Shown: one piece after another, positions 9,322 through 21,450 of the stretch
Numbering within the stretch: position 1 is the first letter of the stretch
Layout of the letters: the number at the start of each line of letters is the position of its first letter
NCBI GenBank assembly: GCA_025765615.1
Contig: JAIVFJ010000013.1
Location: forward strand, 248,001 to 312,000
Direction: 5' to 3'
DNA from: Zopfochytrium polystomum
Taxonomy: Eukaryota > Chytridiomycota > Chytridiomycetes > Chytridiales > Chytridiaceae
Length of the DNA: 64,000 bases
The notes under the pieces: model-generated
Seen by the model: the letters and a program-made list of their open reading frames with translations, nothing else
The model's database searches: none
What the model was told of the DNA's origin: nothing
Program-made: the position numbers and the translations under genes

Positions 9322-9366
9322 AAAAAAGCCCTCCACACTACTGGCTGTAGTGCAGAGGGCTTTTTT
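9322..9366. terminator. Perfect inverted repeat between convergent ORFs, likely transcript-end hairpin
   Basis: Outer arms AAAAAAGCCCTC (9322-9333) and GAGGGCTTTTTT (9355-9366) are exact complements. After a 2x2 mismatch (CA/CA), the inner arms CACTAC (9336-9341) and GTAGTG (9347-9352) also pair, with loop TGGCT. The repeat is symmetric, so it works on both strands, as expected between the plus ORF ending at 9027 and the minus ORF ending at 9439. Mimivirus and some relatives end transcripts at such hairpins. A bacterial intrinsic terminator looks the same, but nothing else here is bacterial. Confidence 0.7.
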
Positions 9367-9438
9367 AAATCTTTACTTACTTATTGATTCAAAATAATTC
9401 CGTGCTTTTTCAGTTAAATCTGTAACTTTGTTCGAGAT

Positions 9439-9639
9439 TTACAGATCCAATTTTCTATCGTAAATCATGTCATTCATATATGTTTCATAATTTCTCAGCC
9501 ATTTCTTTTCATCAAGAATGTTTGATTTAATCAATCGTTTCACTCCATCGTTTTGTTCATTTCTAAGTAGATTTTCCAAAAATCCTAGAAATAATTCATA
9601 GGCCTCCTTGTTCTCAATAGTGTACTCCTCAGTGTTCAT
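9439..9639 (-). CDS. Small hypothetical protein at right edge of island
   Basis: 66 codons from an ATG at 9639 (MNTEEYTIENKEAYELFLGF, ending MIYDRKLDL). Mainly helical and acidic, AT-rich. The longer open frame upstream of this ATG is only translated CT-repeat and should not be counted. It ends 73 nt from the shared hairpin. Family unknown. Confidence 0.45.
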   Translation of the reverse strand: MNTEEYTIENKEAYELFLGFLENLLRNEQNDGVKRLIKSNILDEKKWLRNYETYMNDMIYDRKLDL

Positions 9640-9654
9640 TTTCAAAAACAACCC

Positions 9655-9785
9655 AGCTTCTCTCTCCCTCCCTCTCCCTCCCTCTTCCTCCCTCTCCCTC
9701 CATCCCTCCCTCTCCCTCCCTCTTCCTCCCTCTCCCTCCATCCCTCCCTTCCTCCCTCCCTACCTCTCCCTCTCTCACACTCTCC
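9655..9785. repeat. CT-rich microsatellite at the island's right edge
   Basis: Runs of TCTCCCTCCC and TTCCTCCC over about 125 nt. Base composition changes sharply here from AT-rich island to host-like sequence. Confidence 0.8.
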
Positions 9786-10720
9786 CTTTTGCATTTTGAT
9801 GGTGCTGTAAAACTAAAAAAGGAAGGAAGTCAATGGGCTGTCTGTCTATAAGAGTGGCAGTCAACAGGTTGTGTGTCTATCTCCCTGTCTCTGGGAGTGG
9901 CAGTCAATGGCTGTGTGTCTCGCTATCTATCTCTCTGTCTCTTTGCAGTCTGTGGTTTAAAAGGCGCTGTAGGGTACCTCTTCAAAACACTCCCTCCAAC
10001 TGTCTCCTTCTGAAGCAAGCAGCTCTACTCAAGGGACCAAAGTGTGCATCAGTGTTTCCAACTTTGTGTGAATGTTGCTTTCCCCTACTTTGAAGAATTG
10101 CAACCAACCCAAACGGAGAAGCAAGGGGTGGAGGGGAGGCTGCAGCCCCCCTTCCTTGGAGTCACTGGGAGGGGGAGCCAACTGAAATGATATATTGGTT
10201 AATGATTTTGCAAAGTCAAAGGGCTGTTGTCTATCTATCAATCAATGACTGCCTCTTTGTTTGAACTAATGTCAACAGGCTGTTTGTATTTCTCCCTCTG
10301 GGCCTGTGAGCACTTTGGAGCCGGTGCCCACCTGTCCGTTGCAGCCAACAGGCTGTCAGTCTTCCTGTCGCAGTCAAATGGGTTGCTGCATGAGCAGCCA
10401 AAGGCCACAAGGGCAGCACTCAGTTTGTCAGTGGTTCTGGGTTTGCCAGTGTGGCTGTGCTGAAAGACTGCAACTTCTCTCTCTCTGCCTGTGTGTAGGA
10501 CAACCATTATCAATTGAAGGCTTTGTCTTGAATCATTTTTTCTCTTCTTCCTTTTTTTTTTTTTTTTGGCAAGGATTCCTTACAAGTCGATGGGCATCCC
10601 AAGTAAACGTGTAAACGAATATTCATTTGTCAGCACCCTAAAAGCCGAGATCCCCAAATACATACATGCAAAAAGGGACTGAGGCAAAAATGCAAATTTT
10701 CCCTTCCGCAAGTATCAGCC
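9786..10720. repeat. Degenerate minisatellite, no gene seen
   Basis: Repeated variants of GCAGTCAACAGGCTGTCTGTCT and of TCTCCCTGTCTCTGGGAGTGG between about 9830 and 10480, then a run of T at 10540-10566. Short ORFs here are translations of the repeats. Confidence 0.55.
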
Positions 10721-11240
10721 AGCGCTGCCTTGCCAACCCCAAAAGATTCTTCATTGGTCTCTGTCAAAATCCTGATGGCTGCAACCGCAGGGGCCAGGCG
10801 CGAACCCACCTGTCTTGAACTTTGTTGGAGATGGTCAACATTGAAATGAACCGACCAAGGTTGTCAGTCTCTCTTCCAATGTGGTTGGTGTGAGCCCAAG
10901 AAGGGCGTGAAGCCCATCTATGAAAGAGACAGGCGCACAGGCCTGTCACAACGCACTCGGTCCGCTTTGGCAAAATTAGGGACTCCAATGGCAGTCTCTT
11001 TGCAGCCACACTCGAGGACTGACGCAGGGACACCCACTTCAGCACACAAAACAATCCCTCCACTTTGCGTTCCCCTTGATAGCTCAACAGACTGCGCCGC
11101 GCAGTCACAAATGAACGAGGCACACCCATCGCAGTATTTCTGCTCATGATGTGCGCGGCCTCCACCGTCTTCACTTGAAGCCAGAACGAAATGGGATCTG
11201 CATTGGCCCAGCATTTTTCTTAAGGTCATATCAAAAGCTT
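10721..11240. other. Sequence downstream of the membrane-protein gene, no supported gene
   Basis: Overlapping ORFs on both strands (10764-11174 and 10918-11376 minus; 10907-11149 plus) have no recognisable content and mixed composition. A real exon cannot be excluded but I cannot support one. Confidence 0.3.
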
Positions 11241-11243
11241 GTG

Positions 11244-11945
11244 TCAAAATTTTCTCATCGTCTCTCCTCCTTGAGCCACCTTGACTGCCCAAGCACCGAA
11301 GAAGTAGTAAACGGCTGGCACTAAGAGACTGCCTGCTGCTATGCCTAAGCGCATCTGAATCACTGTGTAAACCCAAACAACAGCCAACCCAGGGGTTCTA
11401 AGTGTGACCCCGAATGTTTCCTGAGATTCAGTCAGCTTGATGAGTGTAACTCCAGCTGCAACTGACGCCGTCGCCAGTATTAATTGCGTCGCGATGTGCG
11501 CTTTCCAATGAGTGGAAAGCACCACAAGAAATGTGAAGGCGATTGTAAAAGGACCGGTAGAAGAAACGACGGTCGAAAGAGTGAATTGATCCGCAAAGCC
11601 AAACTGCAAATGAACTGCGTAGCTGAGAACAATGTGAAGCACAGATAGAGGAGCAACGACTAAAACTGTCTGCAGCCACGTTGGAATGTCCCCTCCATCA
11701 TCATCATCGTCATCGTAGTCGCTGTCGTCGTCCATGCTGTTGGTTGTAGCCACAGATTTCCTGTGATCTCTAATTTTGTGGAGAACACCAGACTAGCGGA
11801 TGAGTTAGAATTAGCTGACGAGTACCCGGAATTTCGGTTGCACCTCTTTGATCAATCTGCGCTGCTCTGCTTCCGAGAGTTCCACCATTGGTTTTGAAGG
11901 GCTCCCCTTCTTGGCTTCAGATTGCGATCTGGCTCTGTTACGGGC
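11244..11945 (-). CDS. Conserved fungal multi-pass membrane protein, 5' end uncertain
   Basis: The main exon (11735-11244) encodes an acidic DDDSDYDDDDDDGG stretch followed by about four hydrophobic helices (TVLVVAPLSVLHIVLSYAVH, GPFTIAFTFLVVLSTHW, LATASVAAGVTLI, GLAVVWVYTVIQ) and ends GGETMRKF. Upstream, 11945-11830 on the same strand reads SEAKKGSPSKPMVELSEAEQ then RRLIKE before a GTGCAA donor. A basic KPMVELS-EEQ-RRIIxE box before three or four helices ending in a WVYTxxQ helix is, as I remember it, the pattern of an uncharacterised ascomycete family (possibly DUF7719; name from memory). The join between the two pieces and the first exon (perhaps the ATG at 12237) are unresolved. Function unknown; probably ER or another endomembrane. 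Confidence 0.55.
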
Positions 11946-12239
11946 AGTCCCTGCATGGAAGTGGTTCAATCATAAACGGAAGCAACGCTGAATTTCGAAG
12001 CCTACGCGGTCTGGGCGCGCTTGCCGGATGGAAAGTCGCTTTCTCGGCGTTGCCGGCCGCGTATCCGTCACCATCGTTCTCGTGGATCTCGCGGACCTGA
12101 ACCATCTCTGTTCTCGGGTTGGCCAGCTTTCGATCCGAACAAACAGAAGTTGTGATTTTTGTGCAATTAGGTGAGCAGCTTTCTCCACCACGACTTCTTC
12201 GCTGCTCCGTTCCCACCGTCCTCTTCCTCCTCTTCATCT

Positions 12240-13370
12240 TCCTCTAGTTCTTCCTCTTTGTGCTCAGTTTTCGGAAGCCAGTTCACTGGGTTGTTTCGAT
12301 AAAAGGGCCAGGGCGGGACACAGACCTAAACCGTTGGAAGCGTCGGTGGGGGATGTAGCGAGAGCCAAAAAAAATATCTCACCACCGTCGTGACCGCAAG
12401 CCCAGCCGTTGCGATCATTAACGCCACAGATATTGAGTTTTGATAAACTCCAACAACCAAGCCCACAGCCTGCCGCCGTTTGTTGGATAATGAAAACACG
12501 GTGTCAGTGGGTTCGCACAGATTCGTTCGGTGATGAGCGTACAGCAAACGACGAGAGCAGGTATTGTGTCAGGGTTTCGACTAGTTGCTGACCGACAAAG
12601 TCCTGCCAAGGATGTTAATATCACGCAGACGTGATGGTTCAAGTGCGTTGGTGGGAGCGATGTCGTTCGTCGCAGGTGAGGCACTCACGATCCGAGTTGT
12701 GAACCAAGCCGCCATCGTTGAGACTTGTCAAGGAGGTTCGATTTTTTTTCGAAGCACCTCCCGAAGATGACTTGAGCGACGATGTTGATCCGCACAAAAT
12801 GTGGCCCAGCAATGGCTGGTCAATGAGTGGCCTCTCGAACCCTGCCGCTCCGACCCCGACACAGGGAGCTCCGACGCTCCGACGGGGGTTCCGATGCCGC
12901 CGCTTTCTCGTTCATCTGCTGCACACAAGAGGCCGTCTAATTGTCTTTCCTTCCCACGTTATTTTCTTAATTGTTTTTTCGTTTTGGCTTATTTACTGGT
13001 TGGTCGTTCTCCCTCGTCGCTCACAGTAGTTCAAAGGAGTAGGACCCAAGAACATTGACGATGCCGCCGAAAGGGAGGACGAAAAGGAAACAAGCGACTT
13101 GGGCCTGGCAGTTTCTATTAATCACAAAGTACAGCGAAACTTTGGGCCCACAAAACAGCAAAGTGGGCAGAACACAAGGGCATGCGGCAAAAACAAAAGA
13201 AGTAAACGCCCAAAAATTCGCGTAGGAGGGTCAAAGCGCTTTTCAGACCGGAAACGAGAAAACGAAGAGATAAAAGAGAGATAGACAGGGAGAACTTGGA
13301 AGAAATATAGATTTCATCTACAACTTTCTACGACAAAATCACAGCAGACGAGTAAATCATCCGCAGGACT
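12240..13370. other. Intergenic, no supported gene
   Basis: Only short overlapping ORFs. A 54-codon plus ORF at 13061-13225 (MPPKGRTKRKQ...) lacks support. This stretch lies between the 3' end of Furry/Tao3 and the putative promoter of the membrane-protein gene. Confidence 0.35.
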
Positions 13371-13371
13371 G

Positions 13372-16300
13372 CTACATGATGGCGAGAAGGCACTTAAGAG
13401 CCCGTGCAACAGACGCGACAGGTCTGTCGAACTCGGGAACCGTTTCCACTCTTCCAGGAGAGGTCAAATCGATTTCTGGACCAAAAACAAATGTTGGTTT
13501 GGTGAGGAAGAGGAAGGAAATGCGGAATTGACAAGTAGTTGTCACCTTTTATAAAGTCGTCCAGGTCCCCAACGCCGTTCATCACGAAGGCCATTAATGC
13601 TCGGGCTGACTCTTGGTTCTTTTTCATGAACGGAAGCTTCCTCAGCAGCGCCTTGAAACCAGTGGCCGGCGACTGCATGTTCACAGCCCGCGACCAGAGC
13701 ACCTGCGTCAGCTTCAACGAGACACGCGCCTGGGTCGGATTCAGCCGCAGAGCGAACAGACAGTAGTCCGCCACGTTGTTGAGGCATGCCGGGAAAAATA
13801 CAATGGCCAGGTTTGTTGCGCAGCGCTCGAGAAGGTTATCAATCAACGCTGGAGTGAGGCCTTTGGTCCCAAGAAGCTGTAGCGACAGGGGCGGGGAAGT
13901 TGGGGTTCCGTTCGGGTTTGAGACGGCCGACGGGAGAGGTGGCACAGGGGGCGGTCCGTCCGGGTCCATGCGCGTAGCTTGTACAATGACTTGGAGACAA
14001 GAAATGATGCCTGCAAACTCAGCGGCATTCTTTTCGTGCAAAACTTCCTGAAGCACTGCTGCGACGATGTCAACCTTTTTAAAATACAGAACCGAAGAAA
14101 GTGGGGAAATTCAACAAAATCGTTTTGCAAACAACTGTTGCCGTCGCCGGCAAGTCACTTACCCCGACACCGCCGTCATCTTCGAGTGGCTCGGTCCAGA
14201 GTTTTGAAAAGATCCACGTCAACGCATAGAGTATAGTATACAAAAGCCCTACAGGCGAGTGATCTACGACTACATCGGCAAGCGACCGCCAGCTCTGAAC
14301 GAGCAGCTCCATTGCGCTGTCGCGTATCTTAATGTCTTCTTCAAATAGGCCCAGCAAAAGTGTTGGTTGCAGCCCTTCGATTAAGTCGTGCAGTATTACG
14401 TAAACCATCATAAACGGTGATTCAGGTGCCCGCAAGGAAGAGCGGTCAAATTGGGCAAGGAAGTCAAGGCAATTGTCGATGGCCTTCCTCCAAGTTTGCG
14501 GGAAAATATTTGGAGGCAAATAGAGGACACTGGGATAGGTGGGTTGGGCGATGGTTAGGCTTTGCGGCGGAAGGGTGGCGATTATAACGGAAACGAACCT
14601 TGCTGCTCCCCAAAACAGCTCCGGCAGGTTGTTGAGTGTATTCTTCTGAGCGTGGATTGCGATCAAAACACTCTGAAGTCTGAGAACGGACGCAATCACA
14701 TCCTCCGTTCGTCGGCGCAATGCCTTGCTCGCTTCGGTCAGTCGATCCCACCCAAGGGCCTGCGATGCTTCGGTTTCGAGTGACGAGAGAATGGAGATTT
14801 GCTCCGAGAGGCGTTTTGAGAGCGGATTGAGCAGGTTTGCGGCCGGAGTGCGGATAAGTCGAAGTAACGCATTGTAGGTGTCAATGGCGCGGGATGACGT
14901 TTCTTGGCTCTGTTTTGTGGGGACAAAGAAATGTGCAATCATCAGTCACACGAAGAGACCGCCTCGATTATTACCAGTAAAATGTCTGATGCCCAAGAGA
15001 GTGCCTCACTCGTCAAGTCTTGCAGTAGGTTTGGGCGGTCCGACTCAAAAGCGGAAAGGATGAGATCGATAAGATCGACTATGGGGATCTTCCTTCGGTG
15101 AATACTGTCCGTCTCCCTGCGGGAACCACCAAAAGCATGGTCAGAGTCATAGAACCAGTCTTTAACGAAAGGGCTTACTTTTCATCATCTCCCCACACAA
15201 CGACCGTACCTCCTCTTTCGAAGAGGAGGAGAATCTTCTTCATATGCAATATTTTCGCTGCGAAGTCGGGGGAAGCAATTTCCTGGGACTGGTGCAACAG
15301 CGCCAACCGCCCCTCAACCAAGTTTACGAGCATCGTTGTAACCGGTGAGCTACCACCAAGGTGCGCTGGTATGTTCAGGAACACGTAATTCAACAGCAAA
15401 GGAAGGTGGGAGAAGAGAATCGAGTTGTTCTGCAGCAAGAGCTCAGCAATCAGCATCGAGGCAGCTCTTGACGAGGCGGTATACTCTGCCGCCGGGTCCT
15501 GCACTGCCGTGGCTCCTCCATTCACGGCAGTGTAGAGCACATTTACGTACTCTCGCACGATTTTGGATGCAACACCCATACGCGCAGGATCGGACGACAT
15601 ACCGGCACGCCATGGCAAAGCCGCTGCCGATAGATAGCGAATAAGGCAGTCGGCCACAACCTCCGGATGAGCTGCGTAGACTCGCGTCAGCAGGGAAAAG
15701 GCCTGATCCCTGAGCTGGCGGTCAAACTTTCCAAGAATTTGAACAACAACTTCTGCGAGTACGCCTGCGTTGTCCGCGCCAAATTCTGGCGAAGAAGCAA
15801 CCTCGGCCCAGCAGCGCTGAACCAGGTCATCGTACTTTGGTTTGTAGAACGCAGCGTCCATGAGACTTCTGAAAAACTCAGCTGAAACTATGTCCTCATC
15901 GGCCTTTGAAAAGTCGACGTGCCGACACCAAGGAAGAACGAGCTCAAGGCTGAATTGTTGGCTTGGCATCAGGCAGGACGAATTGTCGGACTGTTGAACA
16001 CTACGCGAGCAACGGACTGCCTCCCAAAGGAAGGATGGAGATTCCGCTGAGAAGAGCTCCGCTGCTAGCCTGCTCAAGTCAACAATACTGTCCTTGAGAC
16101 AGGCGGCAACGCCACTGTGGAATGCACCAAAATACTTGTTCATGAGCTCCGTCATGTCAATTGAGGGGTCCGGATTGTAGCGGCAAAATAGGTCCCTAAT
16201 AAACTGAAACGCCCGAATGCGAATCAATCTATTGCTGCTCATGAGGTTGTACAGGCCTACCAACACGTACGTGAGTCATTTCAGAAGGTTCTTTGAGAGG

Positions 16301-19300
16301 ACCATACCAAAGTAAATCAACGTTCCAAGGTTCTGCCGGATTTTTTCAGATGCATCCTCATCCAGAACGGGAAGAACAAGTGCATCGCGCTCAACTGCGT
16401 TGTCATTTGTTGGAAGGGGCAAGGCGTGCAGCATTGAAATATACAAATCGTCCGTTGCAGAAGCCATTCCCGCCAAAAATGCATCTTCATTCTCCTCAAA
16501 TCGTGGCAAAATCTGAAGCGCGTCCGCAATTGCCGTTAAGATTGAGTCAGACACAAAAGATAAGTGGGCGCAAACCTGCTCAAAGACAGCCTCTGTGAAG
16601 GCGAGGACGGAAGATTTTGCCGCGTAGGCATTAGCAAGAACAGTGCCCATGGCATTGTCATACGAGTATAAAATTTCTGGCGAGAAGACTTTGCAGCCTC
16701 TAGCTTCGATTTTGGCCATCCAGTTCAGGATCTCTGTGGGGATCGGCGCGCCTTCGAAAATATCGCCGAGAGAAAACAAGCCTGACGCCGCCGGTCCAAC
16801 CTGCTGCCCAAGTTTTCGACGCAGCTTTGCAAGGCGATAGGCATTGTCTTTCACTCCGCCAGGCGTAGCTGGGGTTGTCGGTGCAGGCACGGCCGAGTCA
16901 GCATCTACTTGCAAGGACCAGTTTACCATCCTCATCGCCAGGAAGCGCCGTGCGGTCGGGCTCCATTCAAGGCTGGGTGCATCAGCACCTACAAGGGTCC
17001 GAGGGGACAGGCCTTCCTGCCCGTCGTTTTGCCCAGGTGCCGGAGGGAAACCCTGCTTCTTCGCCATGTTACGGCCGGCAAGAATCGCAAACGCCACACG
17101 ATCGGTTATAACGCAAACGTTGACTGCTGATTTGATGCGGTATGGTGGTCCAGCCGCCAGGCCTTGAGTGAGGAATTGAGGACTGGCGTCGAAAACCGTT
17201 TCGGCGAAGGCAAGCATATCTGTGTAAACAACAATGGACGGAGGTTGGAAGACTGGCGATTGCCGCAAGAGACGAGGAAATTCCGGGCACTGAGAGATGG
17301 TGCGAAGCACGGCCAGGGTATTATCAATCATTCGAGGGTTGAGGCGCTGCGGATTTTGCAGCATATCGTTATGCCACTGCCTAAGACGAGCAATGTAGAG
17401 TTGGAGTAAAAGGCGGTGCATGAAGTAGCTGGCAGTGACAATGGCTTTTATCTCCCAGAAGTTGTCAGAATTCAAAATCTGTGCAGAAGCACCACAATGA
17501 AAAATGTCCATTAGCTTTGCAAGATTCCAAAAGTGGTTGCGAAGAGTTATACCGGCGGAATGAAAATTTCGTAGTACTGAAACAGCAGCTTGTCCGACCC
17601 AGCGTAGTTATCAGATGATATAGTGTCCTCCGATTTCAGCTGGGAACCAACGAAGACACGTCAGCGCGGAAAGAGAGATCGCACGAGTCAATCAGCACAG
17701 CTCACCGGAACCCCTGCGAGAGACATCATCAAAACCGCGTACGACGAGTACGTGGCGACGAAGTCCGCGTCAACAGTCTCGACACTTGTCATGTAGGGAA
17801 TGGCAAGCAGCCTCAAAAACTTGGCGCAGTGCCTTACGGCTTTGCTTCTTCCCACTTCCACAAACTCCCGCGCGAGCTCTCCCAAGTACATCCGAAACAG
17901 TTTTCCAAAGTCACTGACAGCGACTTCCTCCAGTGTCAATATTGTTATCCCGGCGGTTGCACGAGGGATAAGCTGCTCGCCCAAGGCGTCTCGCTGAAGG
18001 TACGCGTGGAGGGCACGTCGAGCAATCACTTCGCGTCGAGTGGTCAGAATAGTGTGGAGAGGAGTAGCATCCGCAGCGATCCGTTGAGAGGACAAGCGCT
18101 GCGCAATAGTTTGGAAGTGCGATAAGGCTGTAAGCGCAGCATGACGGATGCGAGGATTCGGGCGTGCAAGTAGAATTATCGTGCAGGCGTCCAGTTTGCA
18201 AGACAGTTTGTAAATGGCGTCGTCACTCGGTCGTGCTTGCGAGGCAGCTGTTTCCTTATTAGCCCAATAGTCTAGAAGAAGCCCGAGTTGCAGGATTATT
18301 GTGCAATAGGATATATCATCTCCATGCGGCAAGGTCTTAATGAAGCTGATGAAACCGTTGATGATACTAAATCGCATCTCAGGTATTCGCTTGAATATAA
18401 CCTGAAGCGCAGCGGAGGCTTCGGTCGCCACAGCTGTTTGCGAATGCAGCAAAACAGACCCGATGAACAATTGGCCGCTGACAAGTTCTGGGTGCGGGAT
18501 ATACTGGACAAGGTGGAGGACTTGCCGGTACACACGGAGCAGCAAAGCAAGGTCCGGGCGCAAGCGCACCACCCCGTTACTGGAGGAGATGCCAAGACCC
18601 AGACCCAAAGGATTTGTTTCTTCAACGTAGACGGTACCCACTGAGGTCGCGTGTTTGATACGGGCGGAGTCCACCAAACGAGAGGAGTGAACAAGCTTTT
18701 CCGCACGTGGTGGGGTGAGCCCACAGGCTTCATACCAACCAGCCACGGCTGCTCCCACTTTCAAATTTGCCGCTCCTATAACAGCGTCCGAAAGGCCGCC
18801 TATGACTCTACCAGGACTGGCCGTTTGAGTTGTGGATGCAGTTGGTGTAACAGTCTTTTTCCGACCCAGACCTGTTTCTTCAGTAAGAGTCGGTCGCCGC
18901 CTTCCTAATGGTGACGACTTCTCTTCGTGCGAATTGGTTTTGCGCCTGCCTAGGATTGAAGCATCGTCCGTCACTGTCAATCTGCGCCGACTACCCCCGT
19001 CCTCCGAAGTGCGCGGAGTCAGCGGGCCAGCCGCGGCAGCGGCGGTGGCAGTCGGTGTTCGCAAAGATTCAAGGCTTTCCTTAAGCCTTAGCACGGGATC
19101 GTCGTCAAATCGACCGCTGATCGTGCTCATTCGTTTCGCATTTCCTCCAGCTTTGCTGTTGCCCGATCCGGTGGCATCGGAAGCGAGAGATGAGTGCAGA
19201 ACGGGCTCCAACACGCTGCCCGCTCGACCAAAGAATCCAATACCGGCGTGCGCCTCACAAAATTGCAGTTTCATGATCAGTGGCCCTTCGAATTCATAGG

Positions 19301-21450
19301 GAATGTTGTTAAGGAGATCGCGGAATTCAGGGTCCACCCTGCACGAAGCTTTGGCCGTAAACCTCGAGTCCGCGTCCAACATTGTGCGAAGTGATCGTAG
19401 TGCAATGTAATAATGCTCGGAATGGTCAGGCGTGTTTGTGGAAAGAAGCTGCGAAATCAACCGTAAAGCGAACTGCAAACTGCACAGAAAACAGCCATCG
19501 TTTTGTTAGAGGCGGCGGTTTCCATAACCATAGAAAGATCTCACTTTTGTGCAGCCATCTGAACGACAATGTCGACGCAGGTGTCAAGGTAGTCATGGTT
19601 TAGTGGCCCTCTCCTATTGACGAAAAGTGCATCTGAAATGATCTTCAAACGGGCTATTATAGCTTCGAGGGGCTCTTCTCCAGCAGGCCGAGTCAAATAG
19701 CTGTAGCTGTCTGAGACTGAAAACGTGTTCATCAATCGATCTCGCGAATTAGAAAGAGTGTCAATGTAGTAACGGCCCCGGAGCAGTTGCAGAGCACACT
19801 CAAAAGCATGCGATTGCAGTGAAGATTTCACGGTATTGGTTCGAGTGATGATGCCCAGGGTTGGTGGTGGCGGTGAAACAAACATATCTTGCAACAATGT
19901 ATCAATGTTGGTGCGGAAGTACTCGAAGTTGGTGTTAAGCGTGATAATGGTTGAGAGGCGGACAGCCGCAGCGCGCAAATCTTCAGAGGAGTTGGCCCAG
20001 CGACGTGCCAGCCTATGGAGCTCGACAAGCTGCAATAACGGGGTTAGAACATGGCCATTCCCTGAAAGCAAGGGGATTCCTACCTCGTTGTGAAAAGTCA
20101 TCTCCCAAGGATCAGGAGCGGTGTTTTTGGAAGAGAAATCGATTGGCTGCACCAGCCGCTCCAGCGCCTGGATTACAGCGAGCCTGACGTTGGTCTTTTT
20201 GTTCTTCTCAAAGTGAGATGTGAGCTCGTGAATCAAGAGTGCCGTCTCCTGAGCCTCCTTGTCCGTTGCTGGCCGGAAGGAAATGTACCGGGTTGCGGCA
20301 AGGATAACGGTGACCTCGTCCTGTGGCGTTCGACGAGTGACATCTAGGACAGCGCTGATTTGTCGAAAAACCTCGGTGCGACTGTTTCGGTACTGTGAGC
20401 ACTTCCCTGCCATGGAAAACAGACTATATAAACGAGTGAAGCTTACTCTATGCATGAGAGATCCCCAATCACCACAGACCACCGTACACCTATTTGCTCA
20501 AAGAGTTTCGCTTCGAAATCCACGGTGAGACGACGGGTCGCTGAGCTTCTGACGTACTGGAAAGCGTGCTTGAGAAAAAGGGTGTGCGTGTCACGCTTCA
20601 AGCTCGCCATGGTTAATTGGTTCGTGATCCGGATCATAATGTCCAGAATACTGAGGACTACAGTCGATTTCTGGATTGAAAGGAACAATGATCAGAGCGA
20701 AATCATCCTGGCGTTCTAAGTGGCATGCACATGTGCAACCCCAAAACAGAAGTGCAACTCACAACGACCTCCACCACTTCCGAAGATTGTTTCGCTAGGT
20801 TAGGAATCCTCTTTGCAAACGAGTCCCAACCGAAGTGGGATTTTGCAACATCGGGAAGATCTTGTGGTACAATGAGGAGGAACGATCGAATGAGCGAGTC
20901 GAAGTAATTGACGGGAAGAATTTTGAGGATTTCCAGGAAGTCGGTGTGAGCCTTGTCTTTAAGAGGGTAGGAGCCCTTGAGGACAGACTGAACGATAATG
21001 GGCGGGAGTCAGAAACCACCCTTCTCCGATCTATTCATGATCCAAACTAAAGAAGCAAAAAATGGAAAGGTAAGAACTGGTACGTACCTTTCGGAAGCGA
21101 TTCGCCAGATCGCCGAGGTGCCAGTCGAGTGACTCAGCGAGTGCCACTTGCCATGCAGTAACGGCGTTAAGAACGAGGTCGGCGTTGAGCTGGTGCTCCA
21201 TTTTTGCGAGTTGCGCCTGCAGAGCAACGATCTTTTGGCGCGTCTGCTCCGCCAGAAGGAAGTCTTCAGAGCGGACGGCCGCCTCCTTAACGTGCACCAT
21301 TTCGGCCAGCGACAGCCTGATCTTTTGCGCATACGCCTGGGATAATGAGGGGTTTGGTTAGAGCAAGGTGGGTCAGAGGATGAAGGGCAACAACCCGACC
21401 CACCTCGTCTGCATCGATCCCCAGCTGGGGAACAAAGTTGTTTCGGTACT
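13372..21450 (-). CDS. Furry/Tao3/Mor2 (PAG1)-like cell morphogenesis protein
   Basis: Family members are giant HEAT/ARM-repeat scaffolds of the RAM/MOR network that help NDR kinases control polarised growth at the cortex. The exons I can join in one frame are 21336-21088, 20987-20763, 20670-20490, 20406-20084, 20029-19545, 19479-17706, 17639-17553, 17514-16308, 16256-15179, 15116-14975, 14909-14163, 14074-13546, 13475-13372, with GT-AG introns mostly 50-80 nt. They sum to 2377 codons with stop, close to yeast Tao3 length. A further exon (about 21385-21404, ending GIDADE) precedes; the ATG exon lies in 21.4-22 kb and was not found. The sequence is almost all helical repeats (LVELHRLARRWANSSEDLRA, ELVLPWCRHVD) with a Ser/Thr-rich insert at 18.9-19.1 kb. 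Assignment rests on length, helical pattern and weak motif similarity; another HEAT-repeat protein is possible. Confidence 0.6.

Noticed and set aside
9322..9366. Bacterial rho-independent terminator, implying bacterial or prophage DNA
   Set aside because: The hairpin fits the shape, but no gene nearby looks bacterial, there is no operon structure and the proteins are NCLDV-like.
10918..11376. 152-codon minus ORF with several Cys residues
   Set aside because: Overlaps the end of the membrane-protein gene and an opposite ORF; no ordered domain recognised.
13061..13225. 54-codon ORF MPPKGRTKRKQ...
   Set aside because: Basic start looks protein-like but it is short, has no family match and no splice partner.
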